Positions 36,288-43,675 of a stretch of DNA of 64,000 nt are shown here, piece by piece; positions within the stretch are counted from its first letter, which is position 1, and each line of letters starts with the position of its first letter. The translations under genes and the position numbers were made by a program. The notes under the pieces were generated by a model. That model was not told the DNA's origin and ran no database searches. It saw nothing but the letters and a program-made list of their open reading frames with translations. Location of the stretch: the NCBI GenBank assembly GCA_963843085.1, contig CAWJJG010000011.1, positions 620,001 to 684,000 of the forward strand, read 5' to 3'. The stretch is from DASUPK01 sp963843085. Lineage in GTDB: Bacteria > Actinomycetota > Thermoleophilia > Solirubrobacterales > 70-9.

Positions 36288-38279
36288 TCACTTGCCCTTC
36301 CAGTTCGCGCTGCGCTTCTGCAGGAACGCGGAGATGCCCTCCTTGCCGTCCTCCGACAGGAACGCAGCAGCGAATCCCTGCTTTTCGGCCTCGATCCCGT
36401 CATCCAGATCGGCCTTGTTCGACACCTGCTTGATCTGCTCCACGGCGAGCGGCGCTTGCCCCGCCAGCTTCTTGGCCCACGCGAGCGCGGTATCCAAGAG
36501 CTCCTCATCGGCCACCAGGTCGTCCGCCAGGCCGATCTCCCGAGCCTCGGCAGCCAGCACGGCATCGCCGGTCAGGTTCATCTCCAGGGCCTTGGAGGGG
36601 CCGACGAGCCTCGGCAGCCTCTGGGTCCCGCCGAAGCCGGGAATGATCCCCAGGTTGATCTCCGGCTGGCCGAAGACGGCCGACTCCGCGGCGACGCGGA
36701 AGTCGCAGGCCATCGAGAGCTCGCAGCCTCCGCCGTAGGTGATCGCGTTGACCGCGGCCACCGTGGAGACCCGGTTCTGGCCGAGCTCACGCAGCAGGGC
36801 GTGGCCCGTGTTGATCAGCTCGGCCCCGCCGGCCTCGTCCATCGAGGTGAAGGCCTTGATGTCGGCGCCGGCGGAGAAGACGACCGGCAGCGAGCTGTAG
36901 ACCACCATCGCCTTGATCTCATCGTCGGCCTTGACCTCCTCCCAGACCTTCCCGAGGTCCTGGATCACCTGCGGAGAGATGGCGTTCATCGGCGGGTTGG
37001 CGAGCCACGCAATCGCGACATCGCCGCGCTTCTCGAGCTTGACCGTGCCCTCGGCGTCGGTCTGCGGATAGGCGTAGAAGCCCTGGCCCGACTTGAGGCC
37101 GAGCCGTCCCTGGGCGACGAGCCGCTTCAGGATCCGCGGCGGCGCGAAGCGCTCGCCATGCGACTCCTCGTATTTTTCCATTCGCTCGAGGATGGTGTCG
37201 AGGCCCTCGAGGTCAGCCTTCCAGAAGGGCGGGAAGAGCCCCCGCCTTGGGTCGAGGCCGGCGCCGGCCATCATGCCGAGGTCGATCTCGCGCACCGTGC
37301 AGATGCCTTCCTCGAGCACGCTGCAGGCCTCCTTGAGGGTCTTCAGCATCAGCAGGTCGGCGAGCTCGTCGCCGTCGGGCTCGGCGGCGCCCTCGATGTT
37401 GGGCTCGCCGTTCGAGTAGAAGCCGTCGCCCCCGGACTTGGCGCCGAGCTTGCCGTCGGCGACGAGCTTCTGCATCCCCTTGTGGACGTAGAAGCGATCG
37501 CCGTAGGAGGAGTTCAGGTACTCGGCGACGTGCAGGACGGTGTCGAGGCCGAGCATGTCGATCAGGAAGAACGGCCCCATCGGGGTCACGTTCGCTCCCG
37601 CGATCGCCTCGTCGACCTTCTTGATCGAGAGGCCCTTCTCTTCCTGCTCGCGCCAGACCTCGCCGACGCCCGAGTTGAGGATCCGGTTGACGACGAATCC
37701 CGGGACCTCCCCACAGGTGATCGGCTGCTTGCGGATCGCCTGAGCGAAGTTGAAGGCCGTGGTGGCAGTGTCGCGAGAGGTGTCCTCGCCGGAGATGATC
37801 TCGACGAGCGGCATGATCGAGGCCGGGAAGAAGAAGTGGAAGCCGACGACCTTGTCGGGCCGCAGCGTCTCCCGCCCCATCTCGGTGATCGAGAGGGACG
37901 AGGTGTTTGAGGCGAGGATCGCGTGCCCCGGAGTGGCCTCGTCGAGTTCGCGATAGACGGACTTCTTGATCTCCATCCGCTCCGGGACGGCCTCGATCAC
38001 GAAGTCGACGTCTCCGAATTCGTCATACGTGGTGGTGCCGGTGATCCGGCCCATGACCTCGTCGAGGCGCGCGTCGGCGGCCTCCTGGGTCAGCTTCTCC
38101 TTGGAGACGAGCTTGTCGAGCTGTGACTTGGTGACCTCGCGCGACTTGGAGAGCGCGGCGTCGACGAACTTCTCCTCGACGTCCTTGACGACCACGGGGA
38201 TGTCTGCATTGGCGATTACCTGGGCGATTTCGCCGCCCATCGTGCCGCCGCCCAGTACGGCGGCCTTAGAGACGAACAT
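36288..38279 (-). CDS. Fused 3-hydroxyacyl-CoA dehydrogenase / enoyl-CoA hydratase
   Basis: 663 aa bifunctional beta-oxidation enzyme. The dehydrogenase comes first: Rossmann motif GGGTMGGEIAQ at 10-20, the catalytic His region GFHFFFPA and the C-terminal dimerisation domain to about 400. Enoyl-CoA hydratase follows (about 405-663): FSAGADIKAF forms the oxyanion hole, GGGCELSMACD, and GIIPGFGGTQRLPRLVG carries the catalytic glutamate region. This order is the reverse of E. coli FadB and is known from some actinobacterial and archaeal enzymes. A GGAGG ribosome binding site precedes the ATG, and a palindrome stands 20 bases upstream. Confidence 0.94.
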   Translation of the reverse strand: MFVSKAAVLGGGTMGGEIAQVIANADIPVVVKDVEEKFVDAALSKSREVTKSQLDKLVSKEKLTQEAADARLDEVMGRITGTTTYDEFGDVDFVIEAVPERMEIKKSVYRELDEATPGHAILASNTSSLSITEMGRETLRPDKVVGFHFFFPASIMPLVEIISGEDTSRDTATTAFNFAQAIRKQPITCGEVPGFVVNRILNSGVGEVWREQEEKGLSIKKVDEAIAGANVTPMGPFFLIDMLGLDTVLHVAEYLNSSYGDRFYVHKGMQKLVADGKLGAKSGGDGFYSNGEPNIEGAAEPDGDELADLLMLKTLKEACSVLEEGICTVREIDLGMMAGAGLDPRRGLFPPFWKADLEGLDTILERMEKYEESHGERFAPPRILKRLVAQGRLGLKSGQGFYAYPQTDAEGTVKLEKRGDVAIAWLANPPMNAISPQVIQDLGKVWEEVKADDEIKAMVVYSSLPVVFSAGADIKAFTSMDEAGGAELINTGHALLRELGQNRVSTVAAVNAITYGGGCELSMACDFRVAAESAVFGQPEINLGIIPGFGGTQRLPRLVGPSKALEMNLTGDAVLAAEAREIGLADDLVADEELLDTALAWAKKLAGQAPLAVEQIKQVSNKADLDDGIEAEKQGFAAAFLSEDGKEGISAFLQKRSANWKGK

Positions 38280-38298
38280 GGGGAAGGAGTCCTCCTGG

Positions 38299-38314
38299 TT
38301 GATTGGCCAGTCAA
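38299..38314. promoter_or_regulatory. Palindromic operator upstream of the beta-oxidation gene (site A)
   Basis: TTGATTGGCCAGTCAA, a 16-bp palindrome with one mismatch, between the fused beta-oxidation gene and the divergent GNAT gene. Site B at 42823-42838 agrees at 13 of 16 positions and lies upstream of the acyl-CoA dehydrogenase gene. The symmetry resembles TetR-family fatty-acid regulators such as Bacillus FadR. No regulator gene lies in the window. Confidence 0.65.
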
Positions 38315-38325
38315 CAACAGGCTAT

Positions 38326-38331
38326 TAGTCT
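38326..38331 (+). promoter_or_regulatory. -10 box of the GNAT gene (leaderless)
   Basis: TAGTCT, 7-nt spacer, ATG at 38339. Operator site A covers the region where the -35 would be. Confidence 0.5.
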
Positions 38332-38338
38332 CGGTCCG

Positions 38339-38809
38339 ATGCCGTCCCACCAGATTCGCCGCGCCACTCCCGCTGATGCCCCGACAGTCGCCCGGCTGCT
38401 TCACGACTTCCAGGAGGAGTTCGACGAGACCTCACCCGGGGTCGAGGCGCTCACCGATCGCTATGAGGATCTGATCCGCAACCGGGACATGACTGTGCTG
38501 CTCGCCGGAGATGGAGCGGACGGCTTCGCCCAGATTCGCTACCGGCCCTGGGTCTACTCGGCGGGGCCGAATGCCCACTCCTACCTCGAGGAGCTCTACG
38601 TCGTTTCCGGCCTGCGGGGCGAGGGCATCGGCAGGGCCCTGCTCGAAGCGGCGCTGGAGATGGCGCGGGACGAGGGCGCGACCCACATGGAGCTGGGGAC
38701 GAGCACGGATGACACCGCCGCCCGCGGCCTCTACGAGAGCCTCGGCTTCACCAACCGCGAGGGAAGCCCCGACGGCCCGGTGATGCTCTTCTACGAGCGC
38801 GAGCTCTGA
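38339..38809 (+). CDS. GNAT-family N-acetyltransferase
   Basis: 156 aa from the ATG at 38339. The acetyl-CoA-binding motif A is LYVVSGLRGEGIGRALLEAALEMA (Arg-Gly-x-Gly-x-Gly type), followed by TSTDDTAARGLYESLGFTNRE, motif B of the fold. The acceptor substrate is unknown. It faces away from the beta-oxidation gene and shares its operator region, so the two could be co-regulated. Confidence 0.9.
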   Translation: MPSHQIRRATPADAPTVARLLHDFQEEFDETSPGVEALTDRYEDLIRNRDMTVLLAGDGADGFAQIRYRPWVYSAGPNAHSYLEELYVVSGLRGEGIGRALLEAALEMARDEGATHMELGTSTDDTAARGLYESLGFTNREGSPDGPVMLFYEREL

Positions 38810-38827
38810 CTGCGCACGCGCGGCCGG

Positions 38828-39289
38828 CTAGTCGCCGTAGACCTCGTCCCTGACCAGGGACACCGAGCGAATCACGGTCTCGAGGAAAGGCTCGACCTCA
38901 GCTCGAAGCCGCTTGTACTCGCGCCTGCCTGCCGGGGTGATCGAGTAGAAGCGGCGGGTGCGGCGGTCGGGCAGCTCCCAGCGACCCTCGATGTGACCTT
39001 GACCCTCCAGCTCACGCAACAACGGGTACATGGTGTTGGGATTGACCGAGATCGTCCCGTCGGTGATCTCCTCGATCGACTCGATCAGCCGGTTGCCGTA
39101 GGTCGGCTCGCGCCCCACCAGATGGAGGACGAGCAGCGGGAAGACGTCGCGACGCCGGATGTCACCGCCGAAGGCGTCGGACGGGCGCCCGCGCCCGTGG
39201 GACTGGCGCTCCACCACTCCCTCGGCGCCCGCTCGCGCCGCCTGCGCGACCGCCTCGGAGATCGGCTTCGCCGGGTCTTCGTCGGCCAT
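38828..39289 (-). CDS. PadR-family transcriptional regulator
   Basis: 153 aa. The winged helix spans about 48-125: FPLLVLHLVGREPTYGNRLIESIEE and TISVNPNTMYPLLRELEGQGHIEG contain the PadR recognition helix, then RRFYSITPAGRREYKRLR forms the wing and the start of the dimerisation helix. PadR proteins usually repress efflux or detoxification genes. It follows the MFS exporter gene on the same strand by 94 bases, so that exporter is its likely target. TAGACT lies 9 bases upstream of the start. Confidence 0.92.
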   Translation of the reverse strand: MADEDPAKPISEAVAQAARAGAEGVVERQSHGRGRPSDAFGGDIRRRDVFPLLVLHLVGREPTYGNRLIESIEEITDGTISVNPNTMYPLLRELEGQGHIEGRWELPDRRTRRFYSITPAGRREYKRLRAEVEPFLETVIRSVSLVRDEVYGD

Positions 39290-39342
39290 CGTGAGCCGAG
39301 TCTACGGATCTACTTAGTCGTAACCAGCTCGCCTGGATTTCC

Positions 39343-39360
39343 GCGGCTGACCTCAGCCGC
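39343..39360 (-). terminator. Hairpin between the MFS gene and padR
   Basis: An 8-bp perfect stem (39343-39350/39353-39360) with a 2-nt loop, starting 24 bases after the MFS stop. It may terminate MFS transcripts or leave padR on its own promoter. Confidence 0.5.
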
Positions 39361-39383
39361 CCGGCGCCTGCCCCGGCTAGGCG

Positions 39384-40796
39384 CTACTCGATGTCCTGCT
39401 GAGTGCCTCCGGGCATGAAGAGCTGGCAGATGATCCAGCCGGCGATCAGCATCCCGGCGCCGACGTACCAGGCGGTCTTCATCGCGTCGATGAAGTCGTC
39501 GAGACCCTTCGCCCCGACCGCGTCGGAGGCGCTCGCGATGATCGTCCCCATCACGGCCATGCCGATCGCGGAGCCGAAGTTGCGGAAGGTCTGAACGATC
39601 CCGGAGGCCTGCCCCCTCATCGCGTCCGGCAGCCGGTTCAGGGCGTCCGCGTTGAGGGGAGAGAAGACGAGGCCGAAGCCGGCGCCCGTGACGAGCATGC
39701 CCGCCAGCGTGGCGCTGCGGCTGAGCCCGTCCAGCTCCGAGGCCCAGAGGATCATCCCGACCGCCCCCGCCGCGAAGCCGAGTGCCACCGGTTTCTTCGC
39801 ACCCCATTTGTCCATCCATTTCCCGCCGATCCGGGCCGCGACGAAGAACGAATAGAACATCGTCAGGATCGAGAAGCCGGCCTCGGTCGGCTGCTGGTGG
39901 ACGGCGACCTGGAAGTAGACGCTGCCGAAGAAGAAGACGGCCAGCCAGGGGCCGAAGACCAGGAAGGTGAGGACGTTGTCGACGGCGAAGGGGCGGTTGG
40001 CCGCCATCGCCCGCACGTCGATCAGCGGATCCTCGGTGTTCCGCTCGGCCATCACGAAGCCAACCAGGAGCAGGAGGCCGACGACGATGGACCCGATCGT
40101 CCGCACATCGCCCCAGCCCCAGACCGAGGATTGCTGGATCCCCAGCACGGACAGCGCCATGCCCGCCACGATCAGGACCGCCCCCCGGAAGTCGATCCTG
40201 GCCGGGTTCTTGACGTCCCTGAGCTTCGCGAAGTAGATCTCCGCCAGGGCGAGCATCGCCACCGGGACGTTGATCCAGAAGATCGCACGCCAGGTCCAGA
40301 ACTGGGTCAGGTAGGCGCCGGCGATCGGGCCGATCGCGGTGAACAGCCCCGCGACGATGAAGAAGGTCGCCAGGCCCTTGCCCCGCTCCTCCGGAGGGAA
40401 CGCATCCAGCACCAGCACGGTCGCCGACGGAATCAGCAGGCCGCCCGCGGCTCCCTGGATCGCCCTGAAGACGATCAGCCAGGGCTCCGCGATGCCCGTG
40501 TCGGGGACCAGCCCACACATCAGCGAGGCGGACGCGAAGAGGATCACTCCGATGACCACGATCCGGCGGTGTCCGAAGATGTCGCCCAGACGACCCCCTA
40601 GGGCGACGAACGCCGCCGTCGCCAGGGCGTAGGCCGTGACGAGCCACTGCTCGCCGGTCTCGGTCAGGCCGACGTCCCGCTGAATCGTCGTCGCCGAGAT
40701 GGAGACGATCGTGAAGTCGATCATCACCATCGCCATGGCCGGGACGAGCGGCCAGAGGACCTTGTAGCGCTGGTAGCCCTGGGCTGAGGCCTCCAT
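39384..40796 (-). CDS. MFS drug-exporter, DHA2 (EmrB/QacA) family
   Basis: 470 aa with about 14 hydrophobic segments, as in the DHA2 family. ALGGRLGDIFGHRRIVVIG is the conserved MFS loop 2-3 motif, and LVTAYALATAAFVAL and GLFTAIGPIAGAYLTQFWTWRAIFWINVP are DHA2 signatures. It exports lipophilic compounds by proton antiport; the substrate is unknown. The padR gene downstream is the likely regulator. Confidence 0.93.
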   Translation of the reverse strand: MEASAQGYQRYKVLWPLVPAMAMVMIDFTIVSISATTIQRDVGLTETGEQWLVTAYALATAAFVALGGRLGDIFGHRRIVVIGVILFASASLMCGLVPDTGIAEPWLIVFRAIQGAAGGLLIPSATVLVLDAFPPEERGKGLATFFIVAGLFTAIGPIAGAYLTQFWTWRAIFWINVPVAMLALAEIYFAKLRDVKNPARIDFRGAVLIVAGMALSVLGIQQSSVWGWGDVRTIGSIVVGLLLLVGFVMAERNTEDPLIDVRAMAANRPFAVDNVLTFLVFGPWLAVFFFGSVYFQVAVHQQPTEAGFSILTMFYSFFVAARIGGKWMDKWGAKKPVALGFAAGAVGMILWASELDGLSRSATLAGMLVTGAGFGLVFSPLNADALNRLPDAMRGQASGIVQTFRNFGSAIGMAVMGTIIASASDAVGAKGLDDFIDAMKTAWYVGAGMLIAGWIICQLFMPGGTQQDIE

Positions 40797-40830
40797 CGGC
40801 GCGCAGCACCCTAACGATCAAATGAGACGG

Positions 40831-41433
40831 CTAAAAGAGCCCGCCGACCAGGTCGACCACCTGCTTGCCCAGGAACACGACGATCAGGATGCCGGCGACC
40901 CCGATCACGAAGCCGAGGAAGCCAAGCACGGGATCCTCGAGAAGGACACCGAGACTGACCAGGACCGCTCCCAGGGAGGGAGCGGTGTCGAGACCGGTGA
41001 ACGGCGGAGCGAAGAACGCGGTCACCGAGAGGGCCAGCATGACGAAGCCATAGACGATGCCCGCGAACCTGTAGCCGAGGAGGAACCCGAGCCTCGCCTT
41101 TGAGTGGCGCTCGATCCACCGGATGCGCGGCAGCAGCTTCTTCGTGAACGCCTCACGCGTCTGCTCGCCGATCTCCTTCGCCCGCCAGCGCTGAGGCAGC
41201 CAGACGTGCCGCCTGGCCGCGATCAGCTCGAGCGAGAGCAGCATCGCGATCACCTCGAAGGCGTGGGTGACGCCGCCGGTGGGCAGCGGCAGCGCCGGAA
41301 CGGCGAGCAGCAGGACGAAGAGGACCGCGAAGCTCTTCTCCTCGAAGAGGTCGATCAGGCTGCCGATCGTCTTCGGCTCGGCCCCCAGCAGCCATCGCTC
41401 GAGCTGGTCGCTGAGCTTCTCCGCTTCGGCCAT
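40831..41433 (-). CDS. ExoD-family membrane protein
   Basis: 200 aa with about four membrane helices (52-75, 115-140, 150-170 and 175-195). GSLIDLFEEKSFAVLFVLLLAVPALPLPTGG and the later conserved IERHSKARLGFLLGYRFAG match the ExoD family (exopolysaccharide synthesis, first found in Rhizobium). Its biochemical role is not known. It is preceded by the ACAD terminator and followed by the MFS exporter. Confidence 0.85.
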   Translation of the reverse strand: MAEAEKLSDQLERWLLGAEPKTIGSLIDLFEEKSFAVLFVLLLAVPALPLPTGGVTHAFEVIAMLLSLELIAARRHVWLPQRWRAKEIGEQTREAFTKKLLPRIRWIERHSKARLGFLLGYRFAGIVYGFVMLALSVTAFFAPPFTGLDTAPSLGAVLVSLGVLLEDPVLGFLGFVIGVAGILIVVFLGKQVVDLVGGLF

Positions 41434-41460
41434 CGCGTGATTCTGCCCGGAAACGACGAA

Positions 41461-41481
41461 CGCCCCGCACTCGGCGGGGCG
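41461..41481 (-). terminator. Terminator of the acyl-CoA dehydrogenase gene
   Basis: An 8-bp perfect stem (41461-41468/41474-41481, 5-nt loop) 33 bases after the stop, followed on the transcript by CGTTCGTCGTTT, a moderate T-rich tract. Confidence 0.65.
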
Positions 41482-41514
41482 CTCGTAGGAGTGGTACTCG
41501 TGAACCGGGTGCTG

Positions 41515-42753
41515 CTAGACGGTCGCGGGCGCCTGCTCTTGCTGGCTCTCCGAGGACTCACGCTCGGCCTTCTCGCGCAGGGCCTTCGCCTCGGGCGTCT
41601 CCTCGTCGGCCTGGCGGCCCATGAGGAGCTCCTTGGCGATCACCAGGCGCTGGATCTGCGAGGTGCCTTCGTAGAGCTGCATGATCTTGGCGTCGCGCAT
41701 CAGCTTCTCGACGGGGTACTCCTTGATGAAGCCGTACCCGCCGTAGACCTGCACGGCGTCGGTCGTGACCTCCATCGCGGAGTCCGCGGCGAACCGCTTG
41801 GCGTGCGAGGCGGCGAGGGTGTTGCGCTTGCCCTGGTCGAGCAGGACGCCGGACTGCCAGGTGAGGAGCCGTGCGGCCTCCACCTTGGTCGCCATGTCGG
41901 CGATCAGGAAGGCGACGGCCTGGTGCATGGCGATCGGGACGCCGAACTGGACGCGCTCCTTCGAGTAGTCCATGGCGAACTCGAGCGCGGCGCGGGCGAT
42001 GCCGACGGCCATAGCGGCGACGCCCGGACGGGTGCGGTCCAGGGTCATCATCGCGAGCTTGAAGCCGTGGTTCTCCTCGCCGAGCAGGTTGCCCTCGGGG
42101 ATCTCGGTGTCGCTGAACGTGATGGTCGCGGTGTTGGAGGCGCGCTGTCCGAGCTTGTCCTCCTTCTTGTCGACCGTGACCGTGTCGTCCTTCGGGACGA
42201 CGAACGCCGAGATGCCGCGGTGGCCAGCGTCCTTGTCGGTCTTGGCGTAGACCGTGAACCAGTCCGCGTAGCCGCCGTTGGTGATGAAGCACTTGGAGCC
42301 GTTGATGACCCACTTGTCGCCCTTCTTGACGGCAGTCGTCTTCATGCCGGAGACGTCGGAGCCGGCATCCGGCTCGGTCAGACAGAAGGAGGCGAGCTTG
42401 GGCGCCTCGGTGAGCATCCCGAGGTACTCCTTCTTGATCTCCTCGGAGCCGCCGAGCGCGACCGGGGTCGCGGCGAGGCCGTTGGCCATCAGCGAGGTGC
42501 CGATGCCTGAGCAGCCCCAGCCCATCTCCTCCTCGATCAGACAACCGGAGAGGAAGTCGAGGCCGGGGCCGCCGTACTCCTCGGCGATGTGGGTGTTCAT
42601 CAACCCAACTTCCCAGGCCTTGTCAACGATGTCCTGGGGCCAGGTGCCTTCCTTGTCGTAATCCCACGCGACCTTGCGGATGTCCTTCTCGGCGAAGCTG
42701 TGCGCGAGCTCGCGGAGGTCCTTCTGCTCGTCGGTGAGGGTGAGGTCAACCAC
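41515..42753 (-). CDS. Acyl-CoA dehydrogenase
   Basis: 412 aa flavoprotein, first step of beta-oxidation. SFCLTEPDAGSDVSGMKTTA and KCFITNGGYADWFTVYAKT are the family signatures for FAD/substrate binding. The catalytic glutamate is in the region LYEGTSQIQRLVIAKELLMG near the end. The length is about 25 residues above average, with an added Glu/Gln-rich tail (ESSESQQEQAPATV). Operator site B lies 70 bases upstream, linking its control to the fused dehydrogenase/hydratase. Confidence 0.96.
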   Translation of the reverse strand: MVDLTLTDEQKDLRELAHSFAEKDIRKVAWDYDKEGTWPQDIVDKAWEVGLMNTHIAEEYGGPGLDFLSGCLIEEEMGWGCSGIGTSLMANGLAATPVALGGSEEIKKEYLGMLTEAPKLASFCLTEPDAGSDVSGMKTTAVKKGDKWVINGSKCFITNGGYADWFTVYAKTDKDAGHRGISAFVVPKDDTVTVDKKEDKLGQRASNTATITFSDTEIPEGNLLGEENHGFKLAMMTLDRTRPGVAAMAVGIARAALEFAMDYSKERVQFGVPIAMHQAVAFLIADMATKVEAARLLTWQSGVLLDQGKRNTLAASHAKRFAADSAMEVTTDAVQVYGGYGFIKEYPVEKLMRDAKIMQLYEGTSQIQRLVIAKELLMGRQADEETPEAKALREKAERESSESQQEQAPATV

Positions 42754-42822
42754 TGATAGTGCTCCTTCGGATGCGAGGGCACGCGTGAACCGCGGGCCCG
42801 TTGGAAGTCTTCTCTCGACTGA

Positions 42823-42838
42823 TTGACTGGTCAGTCAG
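42823..42838. promoter_or_regulatory. Palindromic operator upstream of the acyl-CoA dehydrogenase (site B)
   Basis: TTGACTGGTCAGTCAG with perfect half-sites TGACTG and CAGTCA around GT (42824-42837). It agrees with site A at 13 of 16 positions. It is in the divergent region with the ABC exporter. Confidence 0.65.
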
Positions 42839-42877
42839 CCAGCTTTCAAAGGGTATCGGATCGCCTGGCCACCATGG

Positions 42878-43675
42878 GTGGGTACGCACGGATTCGGTAT
42901 CAATGCGTGGGTGGCGACTGAACCGGCACCCAAGGCCGAACCGGAGCGCACAGCGGCCCCGGTCGTCGCCGGGCACGAGCTCGTGCGCCGCTTCGGCGAG
43001 GGCCCGACCGCCGTCGAGGCTCTGCGGGGCGTGAACGTCGAGTTTGGGCGGGGGAGCTTCACGGCGATCATGGGGCCCTCGGGGTCCGGCAAGTCGACGC
43101 TGATGCACATACTGGCCGGGCTCGACCACCCCACCGGAGGCTGGGTGGAGCTGGCCGGGGAGCGCCTCGACCAGCTCTCCGATCACGACCTGACCATCCT
43201 GCGCCGCGAGCGCATCGGCTTCGTCTTCCAGACGTACAACCTCCTCCCCGTCCTCACCGCCGAGGAGAACATCACGCTGCCGGTCAGGATCGGCGGCGGC
43301 AAGCCGGATTCCGCCTGGCTGGAGGAGCTGCTCGAGGCCACCGGCATGAAGGACCGGCGCTCCCACCGCCCCTCCGAGCTCTCCGGCGGCGAGCAGCAGA
43401 GGGTCGCCGTGGCGCGGGCGCTGCTCAGCCGCCCCGAGGTCGTCTTCGCCGACGAGCCCACCGGCAATCTCGACACCAGTGCGGGCCATGAGGTCCTCAC
43501 CCTCCTGCGCAAGGCCGTCAACGACTACGGCCAGACCACGGTGATGGTCACCCACGACGCGTCCGCCGCGGCGATCGCCGACGAGGTCCTCTTCCTCGCC
43601 GACGGCGAGATCGTAGACCGCCACCGCAAGCCGAGCATCGACGACATCCTCGACCACCTCAGGAAGCTGGCGTGA
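42878..43675 (+). CDS. ABC transporter ATPase (MacB/LolD type)
   Basis: 265 aa. Walker A GPSGSGKST, Q-loop FVFQTYNLLP, the ABC signature LSGGEQQRVAVARALL, Walker B VVFADEPTGNLDT and the switch His in MVTHDASAA are intact. EPTGNLD is typical of the MacB/LolD/FtsE group, which works with mechanotransmitting permeases, as here. The start could also be the GTG at 42911. It overlaps the permease gene as GTGA. Confidence 0.95.
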   Translation: MGTHGFGINAWVATEPAPKAEPERTAAPVVAGHELVRRFGEGPTAVEALRGVNVEFGRGSFTAIMGPSGSGKSTLMHILAGLDHPTGGWVELAGERLDQLSDHDLTILRRERIGFVFQTYNLLPVLTAEENITLPVRIGGGKPDSAWLEELLEATGMKDRRSHRPSELSGGEQQRVAVARALLSRPEVVFADEPTGNLDTSAGHEVLTLLRKAVNDYGQTTVMVTHDASAAAIADEVLFLADGEIVDRHRKPSIDDILDHLRKLA

